Positions 27,704 to 35,549 of a stretch of 64,000 nucleotides of DNA are shown here, in pieces. The DNA lies in the NCBI RefSeq assembly GCF_900130075.1, contig NZ_LT671418.1, positions 744,001 through 808,000 of the forward strand. The letters run 5' to 3'. Made by a program: the position numbers and the translations under genes. The first letter of the stretch is position 1; the number at the start of each line of letters is the position of its first letter. The notes under the pieces are model-generated. The model worked only from the letters and a program-made list of their open reading frames with translations, ran no database searches and was not told the origin of the DNA. The DNA comes from Herminiimonas arsenitoxidans. Its GTDB lineage: Bacteria > Pseudomonadota > Gammaproteobacteria > Burkholderiales > Burkholderiaceae_D.

Positions 27704-29629
27704 ATGAACCGACGCTCGGCATTGCTCTCAGCACTTTTGCTGATATTTTCAGTGGTCTTGCTTGCGCTGGTCGGTGCATTTTCGATGGGTGGTTATGGCA
27801 AATCAGATGCCGATCTAAAGCTGCAACAAGCACAATGGCAAGTCACCGATGCTACCGGTTTCAGCCCGCTCACTCCTTCCAGTATCGATAGCCAGACTCT
27901 GCCGTCAAACTGGCAAATGGTTACCTTGCCTTTTGCGCCACCAATCGCCCTGTTGAAGCAAGCCAATGGCGCCCGTGCATCAGTCGGCAGCCGAACGACT
28001 TGGTTCAGATTGCAGCTTCCGAATATCGCGACCAATAAACAAACATTGGCCCTATATGCCAGCCGCGTGCGAACCGACGGCACCATTGCCGTGTATGTAA
28101 ATGGTCATCTAGTACATAGAGCACAGCAGAACGGCCCCTTGTGGAATAGCAGCCGCACACCGCTGTGGGTGGAACTGAATCGATCTGACGACAACGTACC
28201 TCTACACGAAATTTTGATCCGACTAGAACATACGGCGCATACCCAAGTCGCCCTATCGTCGCTGTGGGTCGGTCCGACCGAATCTCTCTATGCGCGTTAC
28301 CACTTGCGCTTATGGTTGCAACAGGAATTGCCGGCGATGCTCAGTACTGCATTCATGGCCGTTGGCATATTCGCGCTATTTGTCTGGATGCGGCGACGTC
28401 ATGAAATCGGCTATCTGCTGTTCTTCAACCTCGCTGCTACAGGCTTTCTGCGCGGCCTGCATTTTTATACGGACCTGCCGATCGCCAACGACTGGTTCGC
28501 CTGGTTGACGGTCAACGCCCTGTTCTGGCTGGTTACTGCAGTGCATTTCTTCCTGCGCCAGTTGCATGGTCGTCCGCTCATCTGGCTGACGCGTGCGCTG
28601 GTCACTACAACCATACTGATAGGCGTACTCACGCTGCCGGTGCTAGCCGTCTTGCCTAATACGCCCAAGGTCACGCCATTGATCTATCTGGTCGCAGCGG
28701 TGATGGGAGCTACCGCTGGCCTGGTAGGCGGCATCAACGCCTGGCGTGTTTCAACTGAAGGACGGTTGGTGGCGGTTGGCATTCTCGTTTGCACCTTGTT
28801 CGGTGTGGATGACTGGCTGTTGCAAAACAATTTCATCAGTCCGGAAGGTTGGTATCTGGGTGCTTATACCAATGCGGTCTGCTTCAGCGTGTTCGGCATA
28901 TTGATGTATCGACGCTATATCAATGCGATTGGTGAAGTAGAACAGGCCAATGCGAATCTGGCACAACGCCTGCAAGCCCGAGAAGCCGAACTGGAGCTGA
29001 GTCATCAGCGCTTGCGTGAAGCAGAATTCCGACGGACGATCAGCGACGAGCGCCAACGTCTGATGCAGGACATGCACGACGGTTTAGGTTCATCGCTGAT
29101 CAGTGCAATTCGATCAGTTGAACAAGGTGATGTCAGCGATTTGAATATCTCGCAAATTCTCAAGGACTGTCTGGATGATTTGAAGCTGACCATAGACTCA
29201 ATGGAGCCGGTCGAAGCTGACTTGCTGCTATTGCTGGCGACGTTACGCTTCCGCCTGGAGCCTCGGCTGGAAAATACCGGCATTACGTTGCAGTGGGAAG
29301 TACAAGAATTACCAACATTGACATGGCTTGATCCTACCAGCGCGCTACACATTCTTCGTATCGTGCAAGAAAGTATCGCCAACATCTTGCGTCATACCAG
29401 CGCGAATGAAATTCGGGTTGGCACTGCAATAGATGCCAACGGCGTAACGGTCAGCATAGAAGACAACGGCCAAGGCTTTGATATTGAAAAAGCGCTCCGC
29501 AGCGCCGCAGGACGTGGTTTGCATAATCAGCGACGACGCGCGAGTGCAGTTGACGGTACGGTTGCCTGGCAATCTGGCGCGAGCGGAACACGATTTGTTC
29601 TATGGCTACCGCTGGAACGTACTGCATAA
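27704..29629 (+). CDS. Membrane sensor histidine kinase (7TMR-DISM-like, HisKA_3)
   Basis: 641 residues. An N-terminal signal/TM anchor (~7-27) is followed by a ~180-residue periplasmic domain with a jelly-roll-like pattern, then about seven hydrophobic helices (~205-400), resembling 7TMR-DISM receptors. A short coiled coil leads to a HisKA_3 dimerisation domain with H458 in MQDMHDGLGSS and an HATPase domain (QESIANILRHT; EDNGQGFD; GRGLHNQRRRA). This class phosphorylates LuxR-type regulators, fitting the gene just upstream. The ligand is unknown. The final 30 codons precede an acetyltransferase gene that begins 7 bp later. Confidence 0.9.
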   Translation: MNRRSALLSALLLIFSVVLLALVGAFSMGGYGKSDADLKLQQAQWQVTDATGFSPLTPSSIDSQTLPSNWQMVTLPFAPPIALLKQANGARASVGSRTTWFRLQLPNIATNKQTLALYASRVRTDGTIAVYVNGHLVHRAQQNGPLWNSSRTPLWVELNRSDDNVPLHEILIRLEHTAHTQVALSSLWVGPTESLYARYHLRLWLQQELPAMLSTAFMAVGIFALFVWMRRRHEIGYLLFFNLAATGFLRGLHFYTDLPIANDWFAWLTVNALFWLVTAVHFFLRQLHGRPLIWLTRALVTTTILIGVLTLPVLAVLPNTPKVTPLIYLVAAVMGATAGLVGGINAWRVSTEGRLVAVGILVCTLFGVDDWLLQNNFISPEGWYLGAYTNAVCFSVFGILMYRRYINAIGEVEQANANLAQRLQAREAELELSHQRLREAEFRRTISDERQRLMQDMHDGLGSSLISAIRSVEQGDVSDLNISQILKDCLDDLKLTIDSMEPVEADLLLLLATLRFRLEPRLENTGITLQWEVQELPTLTWLDPTSALHILRIVQESIANILRHTSANEIRVGTAIDANGVTVSIEDNGQGFDIEKALRSAAGRGLHNQRRRASAVDGTVAWQSGASGTRFVLWLPLERTA

Positions 29630-29636
29630 ACCCGAG

Positions 29637-29984
29637 ATGCGGTCCAAGCAATTGATTTATCCTGACGCCATGAAGCACGCCTCCGAATCTGAAGAAACGC
29701 CCCTCCAACGCTACGAATGGATAGATGATGGCCGTCTGATCGGCTTCATCGACTATTACGTATTCGATCAGGTATGCATGGTCATGCACACGGAAGTAGT
29801 ACCGGCGCTTGCCGGTCAGGGATTTGGCTCGCTGCTGGCGAATCAGGCTATGGAATATGTGCGCAGTCAGGGCAAACGCATCGTGCCTGTGTGCGGCTTT
29901 CTCGTGCATTACTTACGCAAGCATCCACAACACCACGAGTTGGTGACAATAGAAAGCCGACGCATTTTCGGCATCGGCTTGTAG
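29637..29984 (+). CDS. Small GNAT-fold N-acetyltransferase (YidJ/GNAT_acetyltr_2-like)
   Basis: 115 residues from the ATG at 29637 (a second ATG at 29670 would give 104). The acetyl-CoA loop appears as VVPALAGQGFGSLLANQAMEY, and the C-terminal PVCGFLVHYLRKHP motif is characteristic of the short YidJ-like acetyltransferase family. The reading frame is open far upstream (to 29478) inside the kinase gene, but that part is a shadow because the family is ~90-110 residues long. It lies 7 bp after the kinase gene, so read-through transcription is likely, though a functional link is not evident. The acceptor is unknown. Confidence 0.78.
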   Translation: MRSKQLIYPDAMKHASESEETPLQRYEWIDDGRLIGFIDYYVFDQVCMVMHTEVVPALAGQGFGSLLANQAMEYVRSQGKRIVPVCGFLVHYLRKHPQHHELVTIESRRIFGIGL

Positions 29985-29990
29985 GAAAAC

Positions 29991-30022
29991 TGCGCATCCA
30001 ACTCGCTATCAGTGGATGCGCA
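29991..30022. terminator. Hairpin between convergent acetyltransferase and flavin reductase genes
   Basis: Arms TGCGCATCCA (29991-30000) and TGGATGCGCA (30013-30022) pair perfectly around 12 bases. On the minus strand GTTTTCC follows, giving a short U-run for the flavin oxidoreductase transcript; the plus side lacks one. Confidence 0.55.
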
Positions 30023-30031
30023 TCAAAACAA

Positions 30032-31087
30032 TCATGCCAGCGCTGGATAATCCGTATAGCCTTGCGCACCACCACCGTAGAAAGTTTCTGCGTTCGGTGG
30101 ATTCAAATCCGCATTCTTTTGCAAGCGCGCCGGCAAATCGGGATTGGCTATAAAGACGCGACCGAATGCTGCCGCGTCAGCTTCACCTGCCTGCAGTGCC
30201 TTCTCAGCGGATTCTTTCGACAAGCCATCGTTGACGATATACACACCGTGGAACAGTTTTTTCAACTGCGGACCAAGACGATCATCACCAAGCACCTCGC
30301 GTACGCAGACGAATGCGATACCACGACGATCCAGCTCCTTCATCACATAGCCAAAAGTGGCGAGTGGATTACTGTCACTGATTGAATGCGATGCGCCACG
30401 TGGCGACAAGTGCAAGCCGACGCGATCTTTACCCCAGACGTCAACACATGCGTCTACAACTTCCAATAACAGGCGTGCACGATTCTCAATCGAACCACCA
30501 TACACATCCGTACGCTTGTTCGTGCTGTCTTGCAAAAACTGATCGAGCAAGTAGCCGTTCGCACCGTGCACTTCGACACCATCAAAGCCGGCAAGTTTTG
30601 CATTCTCGGCACCCTTGCGATAGGCAGCAACTACACCAGGAATTTCTGTCAGATCCAGCGCACGCGGCACGACATATTCCTTTTTGGGACGTACCAGACT
30701 GACATGTCCTTCTGCAGCGATTGCACTTGGCGCAACCGGTAATTCACCATTCAGATAAACCGGATCAGAGATACGGCCTACATGCCAGAGTTGCAGATAA
30801 ATGCGTCCACCTGCCTTGTGCACGGCGTCGGTTACCAGCTTCCAACCTTCTACCTGCCCTTCCGACCAGATGCCTGGCGAATCTGGATAGCCGACACCTT
30901 GCGGCGTGACCGAGGTGGCTTCACTAAGAATCATGCCGGCCGACGCACGCTGTGCGTAGTAATCGGCCATCAGTGCATTTGGTACACGGCCTGCGCTGGA
31001 ACGCAGACGCGTCAAAGGCGCCATGATCACGCGGTTAGGAAGAGTGATGTCGCCAACTTTAATCGGGGTAAATAAATGATTCGTCAT
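30032..31087 (-). CDS. Old Yellow Enzyme family alkene reductase (NemA-like)
   Basis: FMN-dependent NAD(P)H oxidoreductase of 351 residues, a single TIM barrel. Family marks are NRVIMAPLTRLRS near the N-terminus, the HxxN-type pair in EVHGANGYLLDQFLQDS, the following YGGSIENRARLLLEV, and GRVFIANPDLPARL at the phosphate end. Relatives reduce N-ethylmaleimide, enones and nitro compounds. Start 31087 (MTNHLFTPIKVG) is supported by GGAAAG upstream; the longer frame from 31159 overlaps the MFS gene and is rejected. It is the last gene of an ArsR-MFS-OYE operon, which suggests electrophile or quinone detoxification (inference). Confidence 0.92.
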   Translation of the reverse strand: MTNHLFTPIKVGDITLPNRVIMAPLTRLRSSAGRVPNALMADYYAQRASAGMILSEATSVTPQGVGYPDSPGIWSEGQVEGWKLVTDAVHKAGGRIYLQLWHVGRISDPVYLNGELPVAPSAIAAEGHVSLVRPKKEYVVPRALDLTEIPGVVAAYRKGAENAKLAGFDGVEVHGANGYLLDQFLQDSTNKRTDVYGGSIENRARLLLEVVDACVDVWGKDRVGLHLSPRGASHSISDSNPLATFGYVMKELDRRGIAFVCVREVLGDDRLGPQLKKLFHGVYIVNDGLSKESAEKALQAGEADAAAFGRVFIANPDLPARLQKNADLNPPNAETFYGGGAQGYTDYPALA

Positions 31088-31115
31088 GATGTTCTTTCCA
31101 GAAAAATTGTTTAAA

Positions 31116-32288
31116 TCAAGCGACGGCAGCGGCACATGCCGGCACTTCGTCGCGAGCAAGGCGCAGTGATACGCGCATTGCCAAAACTGCCGTCAGCGCG
31201 AGTGCTCCTGCTGCCAACGGTACTGCTTGCAATCCAAGACCGGCGCTGATGACAGAGCCGCCGACCCATGCACCAAGTGCATTACCTAAATTAAATGCGC
31301 CGATATTCAATGTCGCTGCCAGGTTAGGTGCAGCCTTGCCGAATATCATGACGTTGACCTGCAAGCCTGGAACCGCAGCGAAGGAGACCATCGCCCACAG
31401 GAAGAGATTGATTTCCACCGGAATCAAACTTGGGCTGGTCCAGCGCACGATGGAACTGACCACTGCCAACACGATGAAAATTCCCGTCAACGCAGTACCC
31501 AAGCTCCAGTCAGCCAAACGACCGCCGATGTAATTACCGACCGTCAAACCAAGGCCGATCAAAAACAAGGTCCAGGTAATGCCTTGTGGCGACAGATGTG
31601 TCACGTCTTCCAGCAAAGGAGCAACGTAAGTAAACAAGGCGAAGGTCGCGGCAGAGAACAGCATCGTAGTTGACAGCGCTGCCCACAAACCGGCATTACG
31701 CAACTGACCAATTTCTGCACGCAGATCTGTTTTTTCTTCATCGTGCCCGCTCGGCATCACACGCCACAAACCAATCAGCGACAACACGCCAAGAACAGCG
31801 ACGACCCAGAATGGCATCTGCCAACCGGCGACTTGACCAAGTGCGGTACCCAGCGGCACACCAAGCACGTTCGCCAAGGTCAAACCGGTGAACATCAATG
31901 CAACTGCTGATGCTTTTTTATTCTCTGGCACCAGACTCGCAGCAACCACAGAACCGATACCAAAAAATGCGCCATGGCATAAGGCCGTGATGATGCGCGC
32001 CACCATCAGGAAGTTGTAATCAGTCGCCACTGCACACAAGACGTTGCCGACGATGAAAATTCCCATCAATAACAACAAGGCACGCTTGCGCGGCAAGGAA
32101 GCCGTTGCTACCGCCATGATCGGCGCACCTATGGCAACGCCCAGCGCATAACCGCTGATCAGCCAGCCAGCGCTCGGAATTGATACCGACAAACTGCGCG
32201 CCACATCAGGCAGCAAGCCCATGATCACGAATTCGGTGGTGCCTATGGCAAAAGCGCTTAGCGCCAATATAAGTAAAGCTAAAGGCAT
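31116..32288 (-). CDS. MFS efflux transporter (DHA1, AraJ/YdhP-like)
   Basis: 390 residues with twelve predicted membrane helices. The N-terminal GTTEFVIMGLLPDVA stretch and the loop-2 motif after helix 2 are typical of the AraJ/YdhP sugar- and drug-efflux group. It lies between an ArsR repressor gene (24 bp upstream) and the flavin reductase gene (28 bp downstream), all on the minus strand. The probable role is export of a reactive compound or its reduced product (inference); the substrate is not readable from sequence. Confidence 0.88.
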   Translation of the reverse strand: MPLALLILALSAFAIGTTEFVIMGLLPDVARSLSVSIPSAGWLISGYALGVAIGAPIMAVATASLPRKRALLLLMGIFIVGNVLCAVATDYNFLMVARIITALCHGAFFGIGSVVAASLVPENKKASAVALMFTGLTLANVLGVPLGTALGQVAGWQMPFWVVAVLGVLSLIGLWRVMPSGHDEEKTDLRAEIGQLRNAGLWAALSTTMLFSAATFALFTYVAPLLEDVTHLSPQGITWTLFLIGLGLTVGNYIGGRLADWSLGTALTGIFIVLAVVSSIVRWTSPSLIPVEINLFLWAMVSFAAVPGLQVNVMIFGKAAPNLAATLNIGAFNLGNALGAWVGGSVISAGLGLQAVPLAAGALALTAVLAMRVSLRLARDEVPACAAAVA

Positions 32289-32312
32289 ACAGTCTTTCTT
32301 TGAATAAGGGTT

Positions 32313-32609
32313 TTACAGATCGCCGTGTATCGAATCGAGAAAGGCTTGAATCGTGGCTTCGTTACGTTTGAAGAAAACCCATTGACCGATGCGTCTAGGC
32401 ACGATGAGTTCCGCCGCTTGCAAAGTCGCCAAGTGAGCGGAAATAGTTGACTGCGACAAACCACTACGCTTGTCGATCATGCCGCAGCACACGCCGAAAT
32501 CCAGCGGATGTTCCTGCTCGGCAAAATACTCTCCAGGCGACTTCAGCCAGTTCAGAATCTGCCTGCGTACCGGATTGGCCAGCGCCTTGTGGATCGCGTC
32601 TATGTCCAT
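32313..32609 (-). CDS. ArsR-family repressor with adjacent Cys pair
   Basis: 98-residue winged-helix protein: helices from MDIDAIHKALANPVRRQIL, then a recognition helix in LSQSTISAHLATLQAAELI, then a wing (RIGQWVFFKRNE). Cys41 and Cys42 (FGVCCGMIDK) lie just before the recognition helix and could sense electrophiles or oxidants, which would suit the Old Yellow Enzyme in the same operon. Metal-binding boxes of classical ArsR/SmtB are not evident. It is the first gene of the operon. Palindromes with TCGTC halves lie immediately upstream, indicating autorepression (inference). Confidence 0.88.
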   Translation of the reverse strand: MDIDAIHKALANPVRRQILNWLKSPGEYFAEQEHPLDFGVCCGMIDKRSGLSQSTISAHLATLQAAELIVPRRIGQWVFFKRNEATIQAFLDSIHGDL

Positions 32610-32631
32610 GGGGTTATCCTTTTTGTTAGCT

Positions 32632-32694
32632 TTTCGTCAAAAGACGAAATAAATATCGTCTTTCTTGAAATTTAATATCGTCATTATACGATAT
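32632..32694. promoter_or_regulatory. Multiple TCGTC palindromes upstream of the arsR-like gene
   Basis: Three overlapping or adjacent inverted repeats are present: TTTCGTC/GACGAAA (32632-32638 and 32643-32649), AAAGACGA/TCGTCTTT (32640-32647 and 32656-32663) and ATATCGT/ACGATAT (32675-32681 and 32688-32694). The AT-rich setting and position upstream of the gene are those of a promoter with ArsR operators. Confidence 0.65.
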
Positions 32695-32828
32695 ATAAAA
32701 AATGTGTGCAGGACACGTCATTTCTTGGTGTTTACAGAGGGGAAATTGAAGAGATACGCCAGTTGGCACTGGGCCATTCGAAATACAAAATTGCAGTTAA
32801 TCGCCTAATTTAAATGTCAACTAAGCAT

Positions 32829-33764
32829 TTATATCAATAACAATTGTCGACGCTCATCGCTGAACCGATGACATTCCTCTTTTAACCACAGAGAAAACAC
32901 TGCTGTACGACGATCATCTGCGCGCTGGATCAACAACATATAGTGCGCCGGGGACGGTACCAAACGATCGAACACCTTCACCAGCCGGCCACTTTTGATT
33001 TCGTCGAGTACCAGCGCAGTACGCGCCATGGCGACGCCTTGGTGATTGAGTGCCGCACCTATGACCAAACTCGCCAGATTGAACTGTATTCCACCCAACT
33101 CAGCTAACCAATCAGGACGTTCCGCCTCCATCCATGTACGCCATTCAATGAACTCGGGCGCCCCACTCCATGGCGTTGCATCATGCAGCAGAGTCACGCC
33201 TTGCAGCGACTGCCCGGCGGCAAATGCCGGATGTTCCGAGAGAAATTTTGGTGTTGCTACCGGCATCAGATATTCATCAAGTATCCGCTCTGCTTGCAGA
33301 TTGCCGTATTGCCCGGGATCGAAGCGTATCGCTACGTCGATATCATCGGCCTGCATCGCATGCAGATCCAGAGTCTGGAATTCTGCTTTCAGCCGCACTG
33401 CAATTGCCGGGTGCAGATGCTGAAAATCGCTTAGACGCGGCATCAACCATTGCAGTGCAAAAGACGGCAAACAGTTGACTTGCAAGGGAGCCTCCGCTGG
33501 CTCCAAACGTCTGAGCGTTTGTTCTATATCAAGAAAAATCCGGCTCGCACATTCAAACAGCGCCTGTCCCTTATCGGTAAGAATCAGACTGCGATGCCGG
33601 CGCACAAATAGCGGATAACCGAGATTTTCCTCAAGATGTCGGATCTGCTGGCTGACGGCACTCTGGGTAAGATTAAGCGCTTGTGCGGCCTTGGTGAAAT
33701 TAAGCAGACGCGCTGCCACTTCAAAGCAGCGCAGGTTCGCAAGTATCGATGGATGAAGTTGCAT
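32829..33764 (-). CDS. LysR-type regulator (GcvA/DsdC-like), probable activator of D-serine dehydratase
   Basis: 311 residues. The N-terminal winged helix (LRCFEVAARLLNFTKAAQALNLTQSAVSQQIRHLEE) is followed by a substrate-binding domain of the GcvA subgroup (VNCLPSFALQWLMPRLSDF; DVAIRFDPG). It is transcribed away from the D-serine dehydratase gene with 112 bp between starts, the same arrangement as dsdC/dsdA in enterics. D-serine as inducer is therefore likely but inferred. Palindromic TATAGC sites lie in the gap. Domain content and length are normal. Confidence 0.85.
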   Translation of the reverse strand: MQLHPSILANLRCFEVAARLLNFTKAAQALNLTQSAVSQQIRHLEENLGYPLFVRRHRSLILTDKGQALFECASRIFLDIEQTLRRLEPAEAPLQVNCLPSFALQWLMPRLSDFQHLHPAIAVRLKAEFQTLDLHAMQADDIDVAIRFDPGQYGNLQAERILDEYLMPVATPKFLSEHPAFAAGQSLQGVTLLHDATPWSGAPEFIEWRTWMEAERPDWLAELGGIQFNLASLVIGAALNHQGVAMARTALVLDEIKSGRLVKVFDRLVPSPAHYMLLIQRADDRRTAVFSLWLKEECHRFSDERRQLLLI

Positions 33765-33773
33765 TCGAATTAG

Positions 33774-33826
33774 TATAGCTAATGCTATAAGTAGGAAATA
33801 TCATTTTTCAGAATAGGCTTATAGCC
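33774..33826. promoter_or_regulatory. Palindromes in the dsdA/LysR divergent promoter
   Basis: TATAGC-TAAT-GCTATA (33774-33789) is a perfect inverted repeat, and GGCTTATAGCC (33816-33826) repeats the TATAGC element. The spacing suits two sites for the LysR-type protein. Confidence 0.55.
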
Positions 33827-33876
33827 TTAGGATCATCACCTAACCCTATAAATCATTGCTCGTACAATTGCCTTCC

Positions 33877-35196
33877 ATGAATTCTATACTGAAAAGTTTT
33901 CCATCCAATCTATTAGCACAGCTACAGTCACGCACACCCTTGCTGTGGCTTAATCCTGGCTTGGGCAGTTCGCTTCCCAAGGATGCTCCCGGCATTGCCG
34001 ATGTGGCCGAAGCCGAAGCACGACTCGCGCGCTGTGCCGGGCTAATGGCAACACTTTTCCCGGAATTGAAGGCTAGCGCTGGCCGGATCGAATCTGAATT
34101 AATCGCCACGCCGCAATTACAGCAAACGATGAGCAGCGATCCAGAATGCGCTGGCAGCTGGTTCATCAAAGCCGACCATGCGCTACCTATCGCCGGCTCC
34201 ATCAAGGCACGCGGTGGATTCCACGAAATATTGGCTTTGGCAGAATCGATTGCCATCGATCATGGCCTCCTTCTTCCTGATGGCGATCGTCTGCAACTTG
34301 CATCCGAAGCGGCACGCACTTTATTTGCTCGCTATACCGTCACGGTTGGTAGCACGGGCAATCTGGGACTGAGCATAGGCGTGATGGCAGCAGCATTGGG
34401 TTTCAAAGCTGTCGTCCACATGTCCACCGATGCCAAAGCGTGGAAAAAAGATCGTCTGCGCCTGCGTGGCGTCGAGGTTGTCGAACACGATGGCGATTAC
34501 GCAGCAGCGGTAGCCGCTGGACGAGCGCAATCGCAGGCCGATCCGTATGGTTACTTTGTCGATGACGAGCATTCGTTGATGCTGTTTCTTGGTTATGCCG
34601 CTGCTGCGCGACATTTCGCTGTGCAACTGAAGGCAGCAGGACGCACTGTCGATGCGACTCACCCGCTCTTCGTCTACATACCTTGTGGTGTTGGTGGCGC
34701 GCCCGGTGGCATTACTTTCGGACTCAAAGCATTGTTCGGCGAGCATGTGCATTGCTTCTTCGCAGAGCCAGTCGCATCACCTTGCATGCTGGTGCAATTG
34801 GCATCTCAACAAAACACGCCGCTTTCGGTTTATGACATAGGCTTGGACAACATTACGGAAGCTGATGGCTTGGCTGTCGGTCAGGCATCACCTCTTGTTA
34901 GTCCTTTAATGGCTGTGCAGTTATCTGGCGTCTTCACAGTAAGTGACCGGCAGTTGTACACGCAACTGCTACAAGTACTGCGCACAGAAGATATCGCGCT
35001 TGAGCCTTCGGCTGCAGCTGGTGTGTGTGGACCTGACTGGCTCACGAACAGTGACCCTGGTCGCACCTACTTGCGTCACCATGACTTGGAACATCATCTG
35101 AACGATGCAACTCATGTCATCTGGACGACCGGCGGTTCGCTGGTTCCTCCGGAAGAACACCGTCGTTTTCTATCCATAGCTGCACAGTACGGATAA
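33877..35196 (+). CDS. dsdA: D-serine dehydratase (D-serine ammonia-lyase)
   Basis: PLP enzyme converting D-serine to pyruvate and ammonia in the cytoplasm. The Schiff-base Lys is K110 in SIKARGG, corresponding to K118 of E. coli DsdA. The substrate/phosphate loops VGSTGNLGLSIG, DAKAWKKDRLR and FVYIPCGVGGAPGG, and the C-terminal WTTGGSLVPPEEH, all match DsdA. Start ATG 33877 (MNSILKSFPSN) parallels the E. coli N-terminus; a TTG seven codons upstream is less likely. 439 residues, normal length. A LysR-type gene diverges from it. Confidence 0.93.
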   Translation: MNSILKSFPSNLLAQLQSRTPLLWLNPGLGSSLPKDAPGIADVAEAEARLARCAGLMATLFPELKASAGRIESELIATPQLQQTMSSDPECAGSWFIKADHALPIAGSIKARGGFHEILALAESIAIDHGLLLPDGDRLQLASEAARTLFARYTVTVGSTGNLGLSIGVMAAALGFKAVVHMSTDAKAWKKDRLRLRGVEVVEHDGDYAAAVAAGRAQSQADPYGYFVDDEHSLMLFLGYAAAARHFAVQLKAAGRTVDATHPLFVYIPCGVGGAPGGITFGLKALFGEHVHCFFAEPVASPCMLVQLASQQNTPLSVYDIGLDNITEADGLAVGQASPLVSPLMAVQLSGVFTVSDRQLYTQLLQVLRTEDIALEPSAAAGVCGPDWLTNSDPGRTYLRHHDLEHHLNDATHVIWTTGGSLVPPEEHRRFLSIAAQYG

Positions 35197-35549
35197 CAAA
35201 ACATCTATCTTCTTAAAGATACTGCTCGCGCCTTTAGTCCGTGGCCTTTAGTCCGTGTTGAGCGTTCGGATCAAGTGAACGCTCAACACCTGAAAAAGAA
35301 CAACGCAGCTATCAACTTCCCCTCCTGCTCTCGCTAAAAATTCGGGCGCGCCTTCGTCCTTATCCTCATTTCCAAGCAAAGCAATTGCGTTTAAAGCATT
35401 TTCCCGACAGCTTCTTGTCATGAACTTGTCATGCTCCAGTGCAACAATTCCGTCCAGCAACTGAAAGTCCGCATCGCCTGTCGAGGTCGCCATTACCCGA
35501 GCGTGCTACCTGAGGCTCTTGCTCTTTACATCTAATGGGAATTCCTGCC
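35197..35549. other. Non-coding stretch with tandem repeat and hairpin
   Basis: This gap of ~350 bp follows dsdA. It contains a 14-bp tandem repeat, GCCTTTAGTCCGTG, at 35230-35243 and 35244-35257. A 13-bp hairpin partly overlaps it: GTGTTGAGCGTTC at 35255-35267 and GAACGCTCAACAC at 35277-35289. The hairpin probably ends dsdA transcription, although no U-tract follows. An 81-codon minus-strand frame (35248-35493) lacks a ribosome site and recognisable features; I do not call it. Confidence 0.6.

Noticed and set aside
8778..29629. Idea that the secretion/sulfation locus is a recent mobile island
   Set aside because: No integrase, tRNA, insertion sequence or flanking direct repeat was found; base composition is not obviously different by eye.
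29478..29636. Upstream extension of the acetyltransferase frame inside the kinase gene
   Set aside because: Overlaps the HATPase-coding end in another frame and exceeds the usual family length.
35248..35493. 81-codon minus-strand frame in the dsdA downstream gap
   Set aside because: No ribosome-binding site, overlaps the hairpin and tandem repeat, and shows no recognisable domain.
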